Assembly: GCF_002300555.2 (NCBI RefSeq)
Contig: NZ_NTHN02000027.1
Span: 1-64,000 of the forward strand
Direction of reading: 5' to 3'
DNA length: 64,000 nt
Source: Alloyangia mangrovi
Lineage (GTDB): Bacteria; Pseudomonadota; Alphaproteobacteria; Rhodobacterales; Rhodobacteraceae
Shown: piece after piece, positions 45,779-54,623 of the stretch
Numbering within the stretch: the first letter of the stretch is position 1
Layout of the letters: each line of letters opens with the position of its first letter
The notes under the pieces: model-generated
Told to the model about the DNA's origin: nothing
What the model saw: the letters and a program-made list of their open reading frames with translations, nothing else
Databases searched by the model: none
Program-made: the position numbers and the translations under genes

Positions 45779-46818
45779 AGACCCGCCTGCTGCCGCTCTT
45801 GTTGCTCGCCCTCGGCCTCGCCCTGCCCCGCGCCGCACCCGCGCAGGAGCGCGTCGAGAGCTTCGGCGCCGGCGCCACCGAGCTCACCCTGCGTTCGACA
45901 ACCGACATCGACATCATCCAGCCGGTGATCGAACGCTTCGCCGAGCTGAACCCGGACCTGTCGTTGCGCTACGAGCAATGGGGCTCGAACAACCTCTACA
46001 CCAGCAGCCGCGCCGCCTGCGCCGGGCGCGCCGCCCCCGCCGATGCGCTGCTCTCCTCGGGGGCGCACCACATGCTCGCGCTGGTCAACGCCGCCTGCGC
46101 CCACCCCTACCGCTCGCCCGCCAGCGCCGCGCTGCCCGACGAGCGGCGCTGGCGCGACGAGCTCTGGGGGATCACCGAGGAGCCGGCGGTGATCATCTAC
46201 AACACCGAGGCGCTCGCGGCCGGGGACGTGCCGCGCACCCGCTTCGCCTTGCTCGACCTGATGCGCAAGAAGCCCGAGCTGCTGCGCAGCCGCATCGCCA
46301 CCTACGACATCGAGGACTCGGGCCTCGGCTATCTCTTCGCCCATGCCGACAGCCTCGAGGCCACCACCTTCGGCGCCATGCTCGAGGCCTTCTCGCGGAT
46401 TGGGGCGATCGCCACCTGCTGCTCGCTGTCGATCATCGACGGGGTTTCGGAGGGGCGCTACTACATTGCCTACAACGTGCTTGGCTCCTACGCCGAGGCC
46501 CGCGCCGCGCCCAACGTCGGCATCATCCTGCCCGAGGATTACACTCTGATGATGTCCCGGGCATTCATGATCCCCAAGGGCGCCCCCCACCCCGAGGCGG
46601 CGCAGCGGCTGCTCGACTTCCTGCTCTCGCCCGAGGCGCAGGGCATGCTGGCCGACCTCGGGCTTGTCGCCGCCACCGATCCCTCCGAGACTGGCCTGCT
46701 GCCGAGCGCCCGGCGGCTGATCGCCCTCGCGCCGCCGCTGCTGCTGGCGCTGGACCGCAGCACCCGCGAGCGACTGTTCCGGCTCTGGGACGAGGCCTTT
46801 TCGGCGGACGCGGGATGA
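45775..46818 (+). CDS. Periplasmic substrate-binding protein cotranscribed with the TctD/TctE-like system
   Basis: A 347-residue exported protein with signal peptide RLLPLLLLALGLALPRAAPAQ. Its ATG overlaps the kinase stop (ATGA). It resembles the iron/AfuA-type extracellular solute-binding family (ELTLRSTTDIDIIQPVIERFAELNPDLSLRYEQW; ITEEPAVIIYNTEAL; MMSRAFMIPKGAPHPEAAQRLLDFLLSPEAQ). No ABC permease or ATPase is linked, so it is more likely a periplasmic sensing partner of the kinase than part of an importer. Ligand unknown. Confidence 0.78.
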   Translation: MKTRLLPLLLLALGLALPRAAPAQERVESFGAGATELTLRSTTDIDIIQPVIERFAELNPDLSLRYEQWGSNNLYTSSRAACAGRAAPADALLSSGAHHMLALVNAACAHPYRSPASAALPDERRWRDELWGITEEPAVIIYNTEALAAGDVPRTRFALLDLMRKKPELLRSRIATYDIEDSGLGYLFAHADSLEATTFGAMLEAFSRIGAIATCCSLSIIDGVSEGRYYIAYNVLGSYAEARAAPNVGIILPEDYTLMMSRAFMIPKGAPHPEAAQRLLDFLLSPEAQGMLADLGLVAATDPSETGLLPSARRLIALAPPLLLALDRSTRERLFRLWDEAFSADAG

Positions 46819-46882
46819 GGTACCACGGGCGCTTGCAATGCAGCCCGCAGTCGGGCTTCATGGAAACAACAAGGACAGGGCC

Positions 46883-47047
46883 ATGATGCGACTTGCCATC
46901 CTCGGCGCCGCGCTGCTGGCGCTGGCGGCCTGCGCCGCGAAACAACCGACCGAGGCCGAGGTGCTCTCGGTGGCCTGCTCGGCGGGCATCAACGAGGCCT
47001 GCGGCTATCTCTCGCGCGGCATGTCGGTCACCGGCCAGCCGCTCTGA
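46883..47047 (+). CDS. Very small lipoprotein (54 aa)
   Basis: MMRLAILGAALLALAACAAKQPTEAEV has a signal segment and lipobox LAAC with cysteine near residue 17. The mature ~38 residues contain two more cysteines (VACSAGINEACGYL), possibly a disulfide. AAGGACAGGGCC precedes the start. Family not recognised. It ends just before a dispersed intergenic repeat. Confidence 0.55.
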   Translation: MMRLAILGAALLALAACAAKQPTEAEVLSVACSAGINEACGYLSRGMSVTGQPL

Positions 47048-47084
47048 GCCTCGACCGGAAGAGCGGCGCGCCCGCTCCCCCGAC

Positions 47085-47142
47085 TTCTTCTAGGCAAAAA
47101 TATCCCGGGGGAGTCCGCACAGCGGACGGGGGCGGAGCCCCC
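47085..47142 (+). repeat. Dispersed intergenic element, copy 2
   Basis: TTCTTCTAGGC, an A/T-rich ATATCCCGGGGG block, a GTCCGC/GCGGAC hairpin and a GGGGGCGGAGCCCCC hairpin occur in the same order as in the other copies. It lies between the convergent ends of the small lipoprotein and M20 genes. Confidence 0.75.
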
Positions 47143-47195
47143 TCTATCAGCATGACGACAAGCGCGGGGCGGCCGAAGCCGCCCCTGCAGGCCGG

Positions 47196-48359
47196 TCAGG
47201 CCGCCGGCATCCGCCGCTCGATGATCTCCGCCCACCACGAGCAACCCGCCGGGATGGCCTCGTCGTTGAAGTTGTACTTGGGATGGTGCACCGCTGCCGT
47301 GTCGCCGTTGCCGACGAGGATATAGGCGCCCGGGCGCTCCTCGAGCATGAAGGCGAAATCCTCGCCGCCCATGACCAGCGGCGCATCGGCGCAATCGCCC
47401 GACACGGCGCGGGCGACTTCGGCGGCGAATTCGGTCTGCTCCTCGGAGTTGACCATCACCGGGTAGTTGCGGGTGTAATCCACCGTCGCCACGCAGCCGA
47501 GCGCTGCGGCCATGCCGGTGCAGATCTCGGTGATGCGGGTTTCGGCGAGGTCGCGGTTCTCGGGTGCCAGCGTGCGCACCGTGCCGCGCAGGGTCACCCG
47601 CTGCGGGATCACGTTGAAGGCCTTCGAAGAGGTCTCGAAGCTGGTCACCGAGACCACGATCTCGGTCACCGGGTTGGCGTTGCGCGCCGCGATGGTCTGC
47701 AGCGCGGTGACGATCTGCGCCGAGGCGACGGTCGGATCGATGGTCTCATGCGGCTTGGCGGCGTGACCGCCCTTGCCCTCGATGGTGACCTCGAAGACGT
47801 CGGTGGCGGCAAAGAAGGCACCCGGGCGGATCGAGAAGCTGCCGGTGGGCAGGCCCGGCCAGTTGTGCATGCCGTAGACCTCCTGGATGTTCCAGCGGTC
47901 CATCATACCGTCGTCGCACATCTCCTTGCCACCGCCGCCGCCTTCCTCGGCGGGCTGGAAGATCACCACGGCGGTGCCGTCGAAGTTGCGGGTCTCGGCA
48001 AGGTATTTGGCAGCGCCCAGCAGCATGGCGGTGTGGCCGTCATGGCCGCAGGCATGCATCGCGCCGGGGGTCTTGGAGGCATAGTCGAGCCCGGTGTCCT
48101 CGAGGATCGGCAGCGCGTCCATGTCGGCGCGCAGGCCGATGACCTTGCCCGAGGCATCGGTCTTGCCCTTGATCACGCCGACGACGCCGGTGCGGCCGAT
48201 CCCCTCGACCACCTCGTCGCAGCCGAACGCGCGCAGCTTCTCCGCCACCAGCGCCGAGGTGCGGTGAGTTTCGAAGAGGATCTCGGGGTTCTCGTGGAGG
48301 TCGCGGCGCCAGTCGGTGATCTCGGACTGGAGCTCGGCGAAGCGGTTCTTGACGGGCAT
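47196..48359 (-). CDS. M20 family metallo-amidohydrolase (HipO/IAA-amino acid hydrolase-like)
   Basis: A 387-residue cytoplasmic hydrolase. IGLRADMDALPI near residue 73 and MHACGHDGHTAMLLGAAKYL near 98 are metal-binding motifs of the M20D amidohydrolases; IFQPAEEGGGGGKEM (~133) holds the catalytic Glu pair and the C-terminal GGEDFAFMLEERPGAYILVGNG is the last ligand block. It removes acyl or aryl groups from amino-acid conjugates. ATG 48359 is chosen over 48407 because AGGGA lies upstream and family members start near this point. It stands alone after a repeat. Confidence 0.87.
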   Translation of the reverse strand: MPVKNRFAELQSEITDWRRDLHENPEILFETHRTSALVAEKLRAFGCDEVVEGIGRTGVVGVIKGKTDASGKVIGLRADMDALPILEDTGLDYASKTPGAMHACGHDGHTAMLLGAAKYLAETRNFDGTAVVIFQPAEEGGGGGKEMCDDGMMDRWNIQEVYGMHNWPGLPTGSFSIRPGAFFAATDVFEVTIEGKGGHAAKPHETIDPTVASAQIVTALQTIAARNANPVTEIVVSVTSFETSSKAFNVIPQRVTLRGTVRTLAPENRDLAETRITEICTGMAAALGCVATVDYTRNYPVMVNSEEQTEFAAEVARAVSGDCADAPLVMGGEDFAFMLEERPGAYILVGNGDTAAVHHPKYNFNDEAIPAGCSWWAEIIERRMPAA

Positions 48360-48496
48360 GGAAGTGCGTCCCTGTTGTTTGATCATATTTCGCGCGGAGC
48401 CTGCCATCGGCGCCGGGGCGTGGCAAGCGGAGCCGCGATGTGACCCTGGGGAAGACGGGGTGCTCTGCCGTGTTGCTCAGCGCCCCGTGTCTCCCG

Positions 48497-49846
48497 TCAG
48501 AGGTTCGGCCCCGGCACCAGCTTGCTGCCATCGCTGAAACGCGACAGGCGAAAGCGTGTCAGGTCATGACCCGGGTCCCTGCCCTGCGCCATGTCCGCAA
48601 CCACCCGCCCGAAGCCCGGCCCGATGCCGAAACCGTGCCCGCACATGCCCGTCGCCACGATCAAACCGGGGATCTGCGCCACGTGATCGACCACCGGGAC
48701 CACATCGGGCATCACGTCGATCATCCCCGCCCAGCTCGCCTGCAGCGGCACCTCGCCCATCTCGGGGAAATGCCGCGCGAATTGCGCGCGGGTCGCGGCG
48801 ACCTTGCCGGCGTTGGGCTCGGGCGAGAGGATGCGCATCCGCTCGAAGGGGCTCTGCTCGTCGTCGCGCCAGCTGCGCGGCGTGCCCCAGGCGTCGGGGT
48901 AGCCCGCCGGAGCCTTGACCCGGAAGCGCACGTCGAAGCTGCCCTGCCGCGCAAGCGCGACATAGGGCCCTGCATGGCGCAGCGCGTCCGGCCCGAGGAA
49001 GAGCTCGGAAAAGGCCGAGGGCGCCAGCGTGTAGCCGCCGTCGGCGCGCGGGCGGAACGCCAGAACGTCATCCACCGCCGCCTTGTTGGCCACCTGTGGC
49101 AGCGGCGCGGTGGCCATGGCGGTCGAGCGCACGGAAAGCTGCGGGATCGTCACCCCGTGGCGCCTGAGGAAGAGACCCGACCACGCCCCGCCCGCAAGCA
49201 CCACCTGCGCACAGCGAAGGGTGCCAGCCTCGGTGACCACGCCGGTGACCCGGCCGCCGCTGCGCTCGAGCCCGCGCACCGCGCAGCGCTCGCGCACGAT
49301 GACCCCTTCCGAGGCGGCGAGCCGCGCCAGCTCGGGCACCGCCTGCCAAGGCTCGCCCTTCATGTCGGTGGGCGTGTGCAACATGCCGACCCAGGGGCTG
49401 CCCGTCGCCCCGATTTGCGCCTTGGTCTGCGCTGCGTCCAGCAGCTCGGAGCTGACGCCGAGCGGCCGCGCCTCCTCGAGCCAGCCGGCGAAATTCTCCA
49501 TCTCGGCGCGGCTCTTGGCAAGATAGCCGACACCCACGGTGCGGGTGCCGAGCCGCCCTTCGCAGAGCGCGTCGAGCTCCTGCCAAAGCCGGTGCGCCTC
49601 GAGCGCCACCGGGATCTCGGCCATGTCTCGGCCCTGCACCCGGATCCAGCCCCAGTTGCGCGAGCTCTGTTCGGCGGCAATGCGGCCTTTTTCCAGCAGC
49701 ACCACCTTCAGCCCGGCGCGGTTGGCGAAGAGCGCCGTGCAGGTGCCGATGACGCCGCCACCGATGACCACCAGGTCGGCGGCCTCGGGCAGCGGGCCAT
49801 CATGGGTGACAGGACCCTCGTCGCGGAACGGAAAGACCACGCTCAT
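48497..49846 (-). CDS. FAD-dependent oxidoreductase (D-amino-acid dehydrogenase/DAO family)
   Basis: A 449-residue flavoprotein. ADLVVIGGGVIGTCTALFANRAGLKVVLLEKG near residue 25 is the Rossmann FAD motif, SSRNWGWIRVQGRD near 62 and the C-terminal IVATGMCGHGFGIGPGFGRVVADM near 405 complete the DAO fold. It oxidises an amine or amino acid with release of electrons to oxygen or quinone; the substrate is not evident. Its ATG overlaps the stop of the ArgE-like gene, so the two act together, perhaps on an N-acylated amino acid. Confidence 0.87.
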   Translation of the reverse strand: MSVVFPFRDEGPVTHDGPLPEAADLVVIGGGVIGTCTALFANRAGLKVVLLEKGRIAAEQSSRNWGWIRVQGRDMAEIPVALEAHRLWQELDALCEGRLGTRTVGVGYLAKSRAEMENFAGWLEEARPLGVSSELLDAAQTKAQIGATGSPWVGMLHTPTDMKGEPWQAVPELARLAASEGVIVRERCAVRGLERSGGRVTGVVTEAGTLRCAQVVLAGGAWSGLFLRRHGVTIPQLSVRSTAMATAPLPQVANKAAVDDVLAFRPRADGGYTLAPSAFSELFLGPDALRHAGPYVALARQGSFDVRFRVKAPAGYPDAWGTPRSWRDDEQSPFERMRILSPEPNAGKVAATRAQFARHFPEMGEVPLQASWAGMIDVMPDVVPVVDHVAQIPGLIVATGMCGHGFGIGPGFGRVVADMAQGRDPGHDLTRFRLSRFSDGSKLVPGPNL

Positions 49847-51009
49847 GCCAGCCGCTCCAGCAGCTTCTCCATGAAGGCCTGCCCGGCCTCGAGCTGCGAG
49901 ACCTCGATATATTCGTCCGGCTGGTGCGCGATGCCGATGTCGCCCGGCCCGCAGACCACCACGTCGTAACCGCCATTCTGGAAATGGCTGGCCTCGGTGC
50001 CGTAGCTGACGTGGCGCTTGGCGTTGTCGCCGGTGATCTGGCGCACCATCTCCTCGGCGCGGTTGTCCTCGGTCGGCGCGAAGGGCGGCAGGTGGAAGGC
50101 CGCTTTCACCTCGATCCAAGCCTCGGGCCGCACCGCCTGCATCTGCGCGTTGAGCTCGGCCACCTTGTCCATGAGCCGCCCGCGCCAGTAATCCGGGTCC
50201 TCGCCCGGCACCACGCGGAAGCCGAGCGGGAAGCAGCAGTCCTTGGCGGTGATGTTCTGCGCCGTGCCGCCGCGGATCTGCCCGACGTGGACGTTGGTAT
50301 AGGGCGGCGTGAAAAGCGCGGCCACCGGCCCCGGCGCGGCCGCGGCGTTCTCGGCGTTGACGTCGTTGCACCAGTCGATGAGCTTCGCCCCCCACATGAT
50401 CGCCGAGACCCCGGTCTCGAGGATCGAGCTGTGCACCTCGACGCCATGCACGTGTACGTCGAAGCTGATGCCGCCCTTGTGGCCGGTCACCGGCTTCAGC
50501 ATGGTCGGCTCGCCGACGATCACCGCGCTGGCTTTCGGCACCACGCCCTGCATCGCCGCGACCAGATCGATCGCCCCCTCGCAGCCGATTTCCTCGTCAT
50601 AGCTGAACGCAAGTTGCAGCGGACGCGTCACGCCCCGGTGCCTGGCCTCGACCAGCGCCCAAATCGCCAGCGCGTCGAAAGCCTTCATGTCCGTAGCGCC
50701 GCGCCCATAGAGCCGCCCGTCCCGCTCGGTGAGCACGAAAGGATCCGAGCTCCAGTCCTGGCCTTCGACCGGCACCACGTCGGTGTGCCCGGAGAGCACC
50801 ACGCCGCCCTCGGCCGCGGGGCCGACATGGGCAAAAAGCGCCGCCTTGAGCTCGGGCTCGGAAGGTTTGGCGTGGCGGTGGCTCTCGATGCCGTGGCTGG
50901 CGAGATAGTCCTCGGTCCAGCCGATCAGGTCGAGGTTGCTGCCGGTGCTGACGGTGGGAAAGGAAACGAGCTTCTCCAGAAGCGCGCGCGGGGGTAGCCG
51001 GGAAGTCAT
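49843..51009 (-). CDS. argE: Acetylornithine deacetylase-like M20 peptidase (ArgE type)
   Basis: A 388-residue M20A hydrolase. GHTDVVPVEGQDWSSDPF near residue 73 and GRLYGRGATDMKAFDALAIW near 93 bind the two metals, and DEEIGCEGA near 129 supplies the catalytic Glu. The later SYGTEASHFQNGGYDVVVCGPGDIGIAHQPDEYI closes the active site. ArgE removes acetate from N-acetylornithine. Many Rhodobacteraceae carry several ArgE-like paralogues in catabolic operons, and the coupled FAD oxidoreductase suggests that kind of role rather than arginine synthesis. Confidence 0.85.
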   Translation of the reverse strand: MTSRLPPRALLEKLVSFPTVSTGSNLDLIGWTEDYLASHGIESHRHAKPSEPELKAALFAHVGPAAEGGVVLSGHTDVVPVEGQDWSSDPFVLTERDGRLYGRGATDMKAFDALAIWALVEARHRGVTRPLQLAFSYDEEIGCEGAIDLVAAMQGVVPKASAVIVGEPTMLKPVTGHKGGISFDVHVHGVEVHSSILETGVSAIMWGAKLIDWCNDVNAENAAAAPGPVAALFTPPYTNVHVGQIRGGTAQNITAKDCCFPLGFRVVPGEDPDYWRGRLMDKVAELNAQMQAVRPEAWIEVKAAFHLPPFAPTEDNRAEEMVRQITGDNAKRHVSYGTEASHFQNGGYDVVVCGPGDIGIAHQPDEYIEVSQLEAGQAFMEKLLERLA

Positions 51010-51126
51010 GGGGCGTCCTTGGTCTGTCTTCGGGGCAGACCTAAACGCGCCTTGCGCCCGACCACAAGGGGGCGGCATGGCCCCGCCCCGGCATTCGCGC
51101 CGCCGACCGGCGCATCTGCCCGTTCT

Positions 51127-52401
51127 TCAGCCGCGCGCCACGCCCCGGCCCGAGGCCGCCCAGGCCAGCCCGTCGACCACCGCGGTAAACGCCTCGGAGC
51201 GGCGCAGCGCGGCGCCCGGGCAGACCGCCCGCGCCTCGCCCTCGACCAGCGCCATGAGGCTCGAGCCGCCGACCAGCACCACGCTGTCCACTTGCGCGGG
51301 CGAAACCTGCGCCAGCATCAGCGTCTCGTAAATCGCCATGCGCAGCGCCTCGCGCGCCTCCGAAAGCGCCGCGTTGAGCGTGCCCGGCGTGACCCGCGCG
51401 CCGAGCCCCGGCTCGATCATTCCCATGGCGATCTGCGCCCCCGCCGTGCCGGAGTTGGCCTCGATCTTGCCGCGCTCCACGGCGAAGGCCAGCTCGTGCC
51501 CCAGCTCGTCCACGATCACCCTTTGCAGGCGCTTCATTGCTTGCGGCTCGACCGCGTGGCGCAGCATGTCCTCCACGGCCCGCTCGGTGTCGCGATTGTA
51601 GAGGAAGGGGATCTTCGCCCAAGTCGAGAGGTCCACGTAGAGCGCATTCGGCACCGGCAGCAGCCCCTCGCCGAAATCGCGCCGCAGCTCGCCCCCCAGC
51701 CCCAGCAGCGGCATGGCATGGCGCATCGAGACCGCATGGTCGAAATCCGTGCCGCCGAGGCGGATGCCGTGGCTGGCGGTGATGGCGATGCCGTCGCCCT
51801 CGCTGCGGAAGACCGTGAAATCCGAGGTGCCGCCGCCGATGTCGACGATCAGCCCGGTGCCGCCGGTGCCCTCGGCGATGCGGCTCGCCAGCGCCGCCGC
51901 CTCGGGCTCGAACATCATCTCGACGCTCTCGAAGCCGGCGGCGAGATAGCAGCCGCGCAGGTCTTCCTCGGCCCGGGCGTCACGTTCGGCGTCGCTGGTG
52001 TGGAAATGCACCGGCCGACCCGAGAGCGCCCGGGGGAAGCTGCGCCCGGCCTGCGCCTCGGCCCGGGTCTTCATCTCGACGAGGAAGGCGGTGACGATCT
52101 CGGCCAACGTCCGCCGCTTGCCGCCGATCAGCCGCTTTTCATGAAAGAGCGTGGTCCCGAGCACGCTTTTCAGGGCGCGCATGTAGCGCCCCTCCTCGCC
52201 GGCGATCAGCGCCTCCGAGGCCGCGGCGCCGATGCGCATGCCACCCTCCTCGGGAAAGAACACGGCGGTGGGCAGGGTCTCGGCCCCGGCCTCGATCTGC
52301 AACAGGCGCACCGCGCCGCCTTCGACGATCGCTGCCGCCGAGTTCGACGTCCCGAAATCGATCGCAAGGCAGTCGCCGCCCGAATAGCCCGCATCAGCCA
52401 T
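51127..52401 (-). CDS. Hsp70 family protein (YegD-like)
   Basis: A 424-residue protein with only the Hsp70 ATPase domain. CLAIDFGTSNSAAAIVEGG near residue 11 is phosphate loop 1, LIVDIGGGTSDFTVFRSEGD near 190 is phosphate loop 2, and VVLVGGSSLMALVE near 390 is the adenosine motif. It lacks the C-terminal substrate-binding domain of DnaK, as E. coli YegD does. Function is unclear, perhaps a specialised chaperone. It stands alone, downstream of the min genes and an intergenic repeat. Confidence 0.88.
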   Translation of the reverse strand: MADAGYSGGDCLAIDFGTSNSAAAIVEGGAVRLLQIEAGAETLPTAVFFPEEGGMRIGAAASEALIAGEEGRYMRALKSVLGTTLFHEKRLIGGKRRTLAEIVTAFLVEMKTRAEAQAGRSFPRALSGRPVHFHTSDAERDARAEEDLRGCYLAAGFESVEMMFEPEAAALASRIAEGTGGTGLIVDIGGGTSDFTVFRSEGDGIAITASHGIRLGGTDFDHAVSMRHAMPLLGLGGELRRDFGEGLLPVPNALYVDLSTWAKIPFLYNRDTERAVEDMLRHAVEPQAMKRLQRVIVDELGHELAFAVERGKIEANSGTAGAQIAMGMIEPGLGARVTPGTLNAALSEAREALRMAIYETLMLAQVSPAQVDSVVLVGGSSLMALVEGEARAVCPGAALRRSEAFTAVVDGLAWAASGRGVARG

Positions 52402-52477
52402 GACATGCTCCCCGAAGATGGAAAGCCGACCGGCTACCGAAAACCCGAACCGGGGGCAAGGCCGAAACGCCCGCCCC

Positions 52478-52534
52478 TTCTTCTAGGCAACAATATCCCG
52501 GGGAGTCCGCGCAGCGGACGGGGGCAGAGCCCCC
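52478..52534 (+). repeat. Dispersed intergenic element, copy 3
   Basis: TTCTTCTAGGC, ATATCCCGGGG, a GTCCGC/GCGGAC hairpin and a GGGGGCAGAGCCCCC hairpin, as in copies 1, 2 and 4. Unlike those, it lies between co-directional genes (downstream of minE, upstream of the Hsp70-like gene). Confidence 0.75.
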
Positions 52535-52619
52535 GATCATCGGACAAGCCACGCTCGGCGCGGCGGAGGGCAGCGCCCCCGATCATAGGACAAGCCACGC
52601 TTGGCGCGGCGGAGGGCAG
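52524..52619. repeat. 46 bp tandem repeat, about two copies
   Basis: A unit starting GCAGAGCCCCCGATCATCGG recurs 46 bp later with few changes (52524, 52570), and a third partial unit begins at 52616. It grows out of the right arm of the dispersed element. Confidence 0.7.
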
Positions 52620-52650
52620 AGCCTCTGTCAACGGCCTTGCGGCGAGGGGT

Positions 52651-52956
52651 TCAGCCCTTCGCCGCGGCTTTCTTGTCGGTCTTGTCGGCCTTGGCAGCCT
52701 CTTTCTGGTCTGCCGGCAGCTCGATGTTGATCTCGAGGCTGGAGACGTCGCCGATGGAATCCATCCGGATTCCAACGGCATCGTCACTCACCTGCACGTA
52801 GCGCTTGATCGCCTCGACGATGTCGCGCTGCAGCAGCGGCAGGAAATCGGCGCTGGGACCCGACCCGCGCTCGTGCGCGAGAAGGATCTGCAGCCGCTCC
52901 TTGGCCTGGGCCGAGGACTTGGGCTTGCGGTTGAAGGTGAACCCGAAAAGATTCAT
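52651..52956 (-). CDS. minE: Cell division topological specificity factor MinE
   Basis: A 101-residue protein. The N-terminal MNLFGFTFNRKPKSSAQAKERLQILLAHERG (residues 1-31) contains the amphipathic membrane-binding tip and the MinD-activating helix, and IKRYVQVSDDAVGIRMDSIGDVSSLEINIELP (~53-85) is the topological specificity domain. A Lys/Ala-rich tail follows. MinE drives pole-to-pole oscillation of MinCD. ATGA overlap with minD. Confidence 0.95.
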   Translation of the reverse strand: MNLFGFTFNRKPKSSAQAKERLQILLAHERGSGPSADFLPLLQRDIVEAIKRYVQVSDDAVGIRMDSIGDVSSLEINIELPADQKEAAKADKTDKKAAAKG

Positions 52957-53771
52957 GCGCTCCTCCCGAAGAGACGGGACATCAGGCCCGGGACCTTCTC
53001 GCCTTCGATCTTCATCGGGATGTCCTCGCCGTCGAGGCGCGCGACGGCCTCCTCGTAGGCGGTGGCGGCGCGGGACTTCTCGTTGAGGATCACCGGCACG
53101 CCGACGTTCGAGGCACGCAGCACCGCGGGGCTTTCCGGGATCACCCCGAGCAGCGGGATCGCGAGGATCTCCAGCACGTCCTCCACCGACATCATCTCGC
53201 CGTCGCCCGAGCGTTTCGGGTCGAAGCGGGTGAGCAGCAGGTGGCTCTTGATCTGGTCTTCCTCGCCGCGCTCGGCGCGGGCGGTCTTGGAGCTCAGGAG
53301 GCCGAGCATCCGGTCGCTGTCGCGCACCGAGGAGACCTCGGGGTTGGTCACCACCACCGCCTCGTCGGCGTAGTACATGGCCAGTTGCGCGCCGCGCTCG
53401 ATGCCCGCCGGGCTGTCGCAGATGATGTAGTCGAACTCCTCGCGCAGCTCGTTCAGCACCTTCTCGACGCCTTCCTGCGTGAGCGCGTCCTTGTCGCGGG
53501 TCTGCGAGGTCGGCAGCACGTAGAGATTGTCGAGCCGGCGATCGCGGATCAGCGCCTGGTTCAGCTTGGCGTCGCCCTGGATCACGTTGATGAAATCGAA
53601 CACGACCCGGCGCTCGCAGCCCATGATCATGTCGAGGTTGCGTAGACCCACGTCGAAGTCGATCACGACGGTGCGGTGCCCGCGCGAGGCGAGACCGGCG
53701 CTGATGGCAGCCGAGGACGTGGTCTTGCCCACGCCACCCTTGCCCGAGGTCACAACGATTACTTTGCTCAC
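52953..53771 (-). CDS. minD: Septum site-determining ATPase MinD
   Basis: A 272-residue ParA-type ATPase. VVTSGKGGVGKTTSSAAI at the N terminus is the deviant Walker A, IDFDVGLRNLDMIMGCERR near 38 carries switch I, and YIICDSPAGIERG near 116 is Walker B. The C-terminal LMSRLFGRSA is the amphipathic membrane-targeting helix. It carries MinC on the membrane and is released by MinE. The start follows AGGAGCCGCCAGTG. Confidence 0.96.
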   Translation of the reverse strand: MSKVIVVTSGKGGVGKTTSSAAISAGLASRGHRTVVIDFDVGLRNLDMIMGCERRVVFDFINVIQGDAKLNQALIRDRRLDNLYVLPTSQTRDKDALTQEGVEKVLNELREEFDYIICDSPAGIERGAQLAMYYADEAVVVTNPEVSSVRDSDRMLGLLSSKTARAERGEEDQIKSHLLLTRFDPKRSGDGEMMSVEDVLEILAIPLLGVIPESPAVLRASNVGVPVILNEKSRAATAYEEAVARLDGEDIPMKIEGEKVPGLMSRLFGRSA

Positions 53772-53796
53772 TGGCGGCTCCTGTTGAATGCCGAGG

Positions 53797-54623
53797 TTAT
53801 CCGAACGGCGCGACGATCAGCCGCTCGTCCTCGAGGTAAATCTGCACCATCTTGTGGCGGACATCGGCGCCGAGGCTGTCCGAGGTCCGGTAGAGACCGG
53901 CGATCGCCAGCAGCTCGGCGTCGAGCGACTGGCAGAAGATCCGGGCGTTCTCATCGCCGTCGATGCCGGCGAAGGCGCGGCCGCGCATCCGGCCGTAGAC
54001 GTGGATGTTGCCGGCGGCGAAAAGCTCGGCACCCGAGCTGACCGGGCCGACCACGGTCAGATCACCCTTGTCGGCGATCACCGTCTGGCCCGACCGCACC
54101 GGCATGGTGACGATCTTGTTCTCTGGCGCGACGCGCTGCGGGATCGGTGCGGGTTCGGGCTCGGCCGCGGGGGCCGGCTGCGCCTCGGGTGCGGGGGCAC
54201 GGTCCTGGAACACCCGCTGCGGGCGCTTCTGCTCGGAGCTGGGCCAGCGCCCCGCGCGCGCGCGTCGCGTCCGCCGGTCCACGACGATCAGCCCCAGCCC
54301 GGCCGCGGCGGCGCGCAGCGCCTCCGTCCCCGCCCTGCACCGCCGAAGACCGCGAGCTCGCGGCGGGCGCAGGTCGCGACCAGCTCGGTCAGCGCCTCGG
54401 GTGTCACCTCGGCCTGGGATTGTTCAAGGTCGATGATCACCGGTGCGTCGGTGAAGAAGTTCGGTGTCTTCTCCAGCCGGTCGGCCAGCATCTCGTAGAA
54501 GCGGGCGTCCGGGGCCGTGCTCAGGCGCAGGGCCAGAGCGGTCAGGAACCGCCCCCGGAACTGGAAGGGTTTCAGTGTCGTCCCGACACCATCGATGTTG
54601 CCGCTGGCGACGTCTGTCTGCAC
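53797..54623 (-). pseudogene. minC: Septum site-determining protein MinC, frameshifted by one missing base
   Basis: From GTG 54623 (behind AGAAGGCTAAG) the first frame gives the MinC N-domain: TLKPFQFRGRFLTALALRL, FFTDAPVIIDLEQ and RELAVFGGAG (~residue 100). It leaves frame at a C4 run near 54326 on plus; one extra base restores TEALRAAAAGLGLIVVDRR, a proline/alanine-rich linker and the C-terminal beta-helix (VRSGQTVIADKGDLTVVGPVSSGAELFAAGNIHVYGRMRGRAFAG) to the stop at 53797, for 275 residues. MinC blocks FtsZ polymerisation. With intact minD and minE, a sequencing deletion is likelier than a null allele. The exact start is uncertain. Confidence 0.85.

Noticed and set aside
46819-46882. Regulatory RNA between the periplasmic binding protein and the small lipoprotein
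   Set aside because: The 64 bp gap shows no hairpin or promoter better than chance.
49847-50395. N-terminal extension of the FAD oxidoreductase
   Set aside because: The FAD-binding motif sits just after ATG 49846 and the extension overlaps the ArgE-like gene in another frame.
52653-54623. Loss of MinC as a real biological change
   Set aside because: Both halves are well conserved and minD/minE are intact. One missing base in a short C run is easier to explain as a sequence error.
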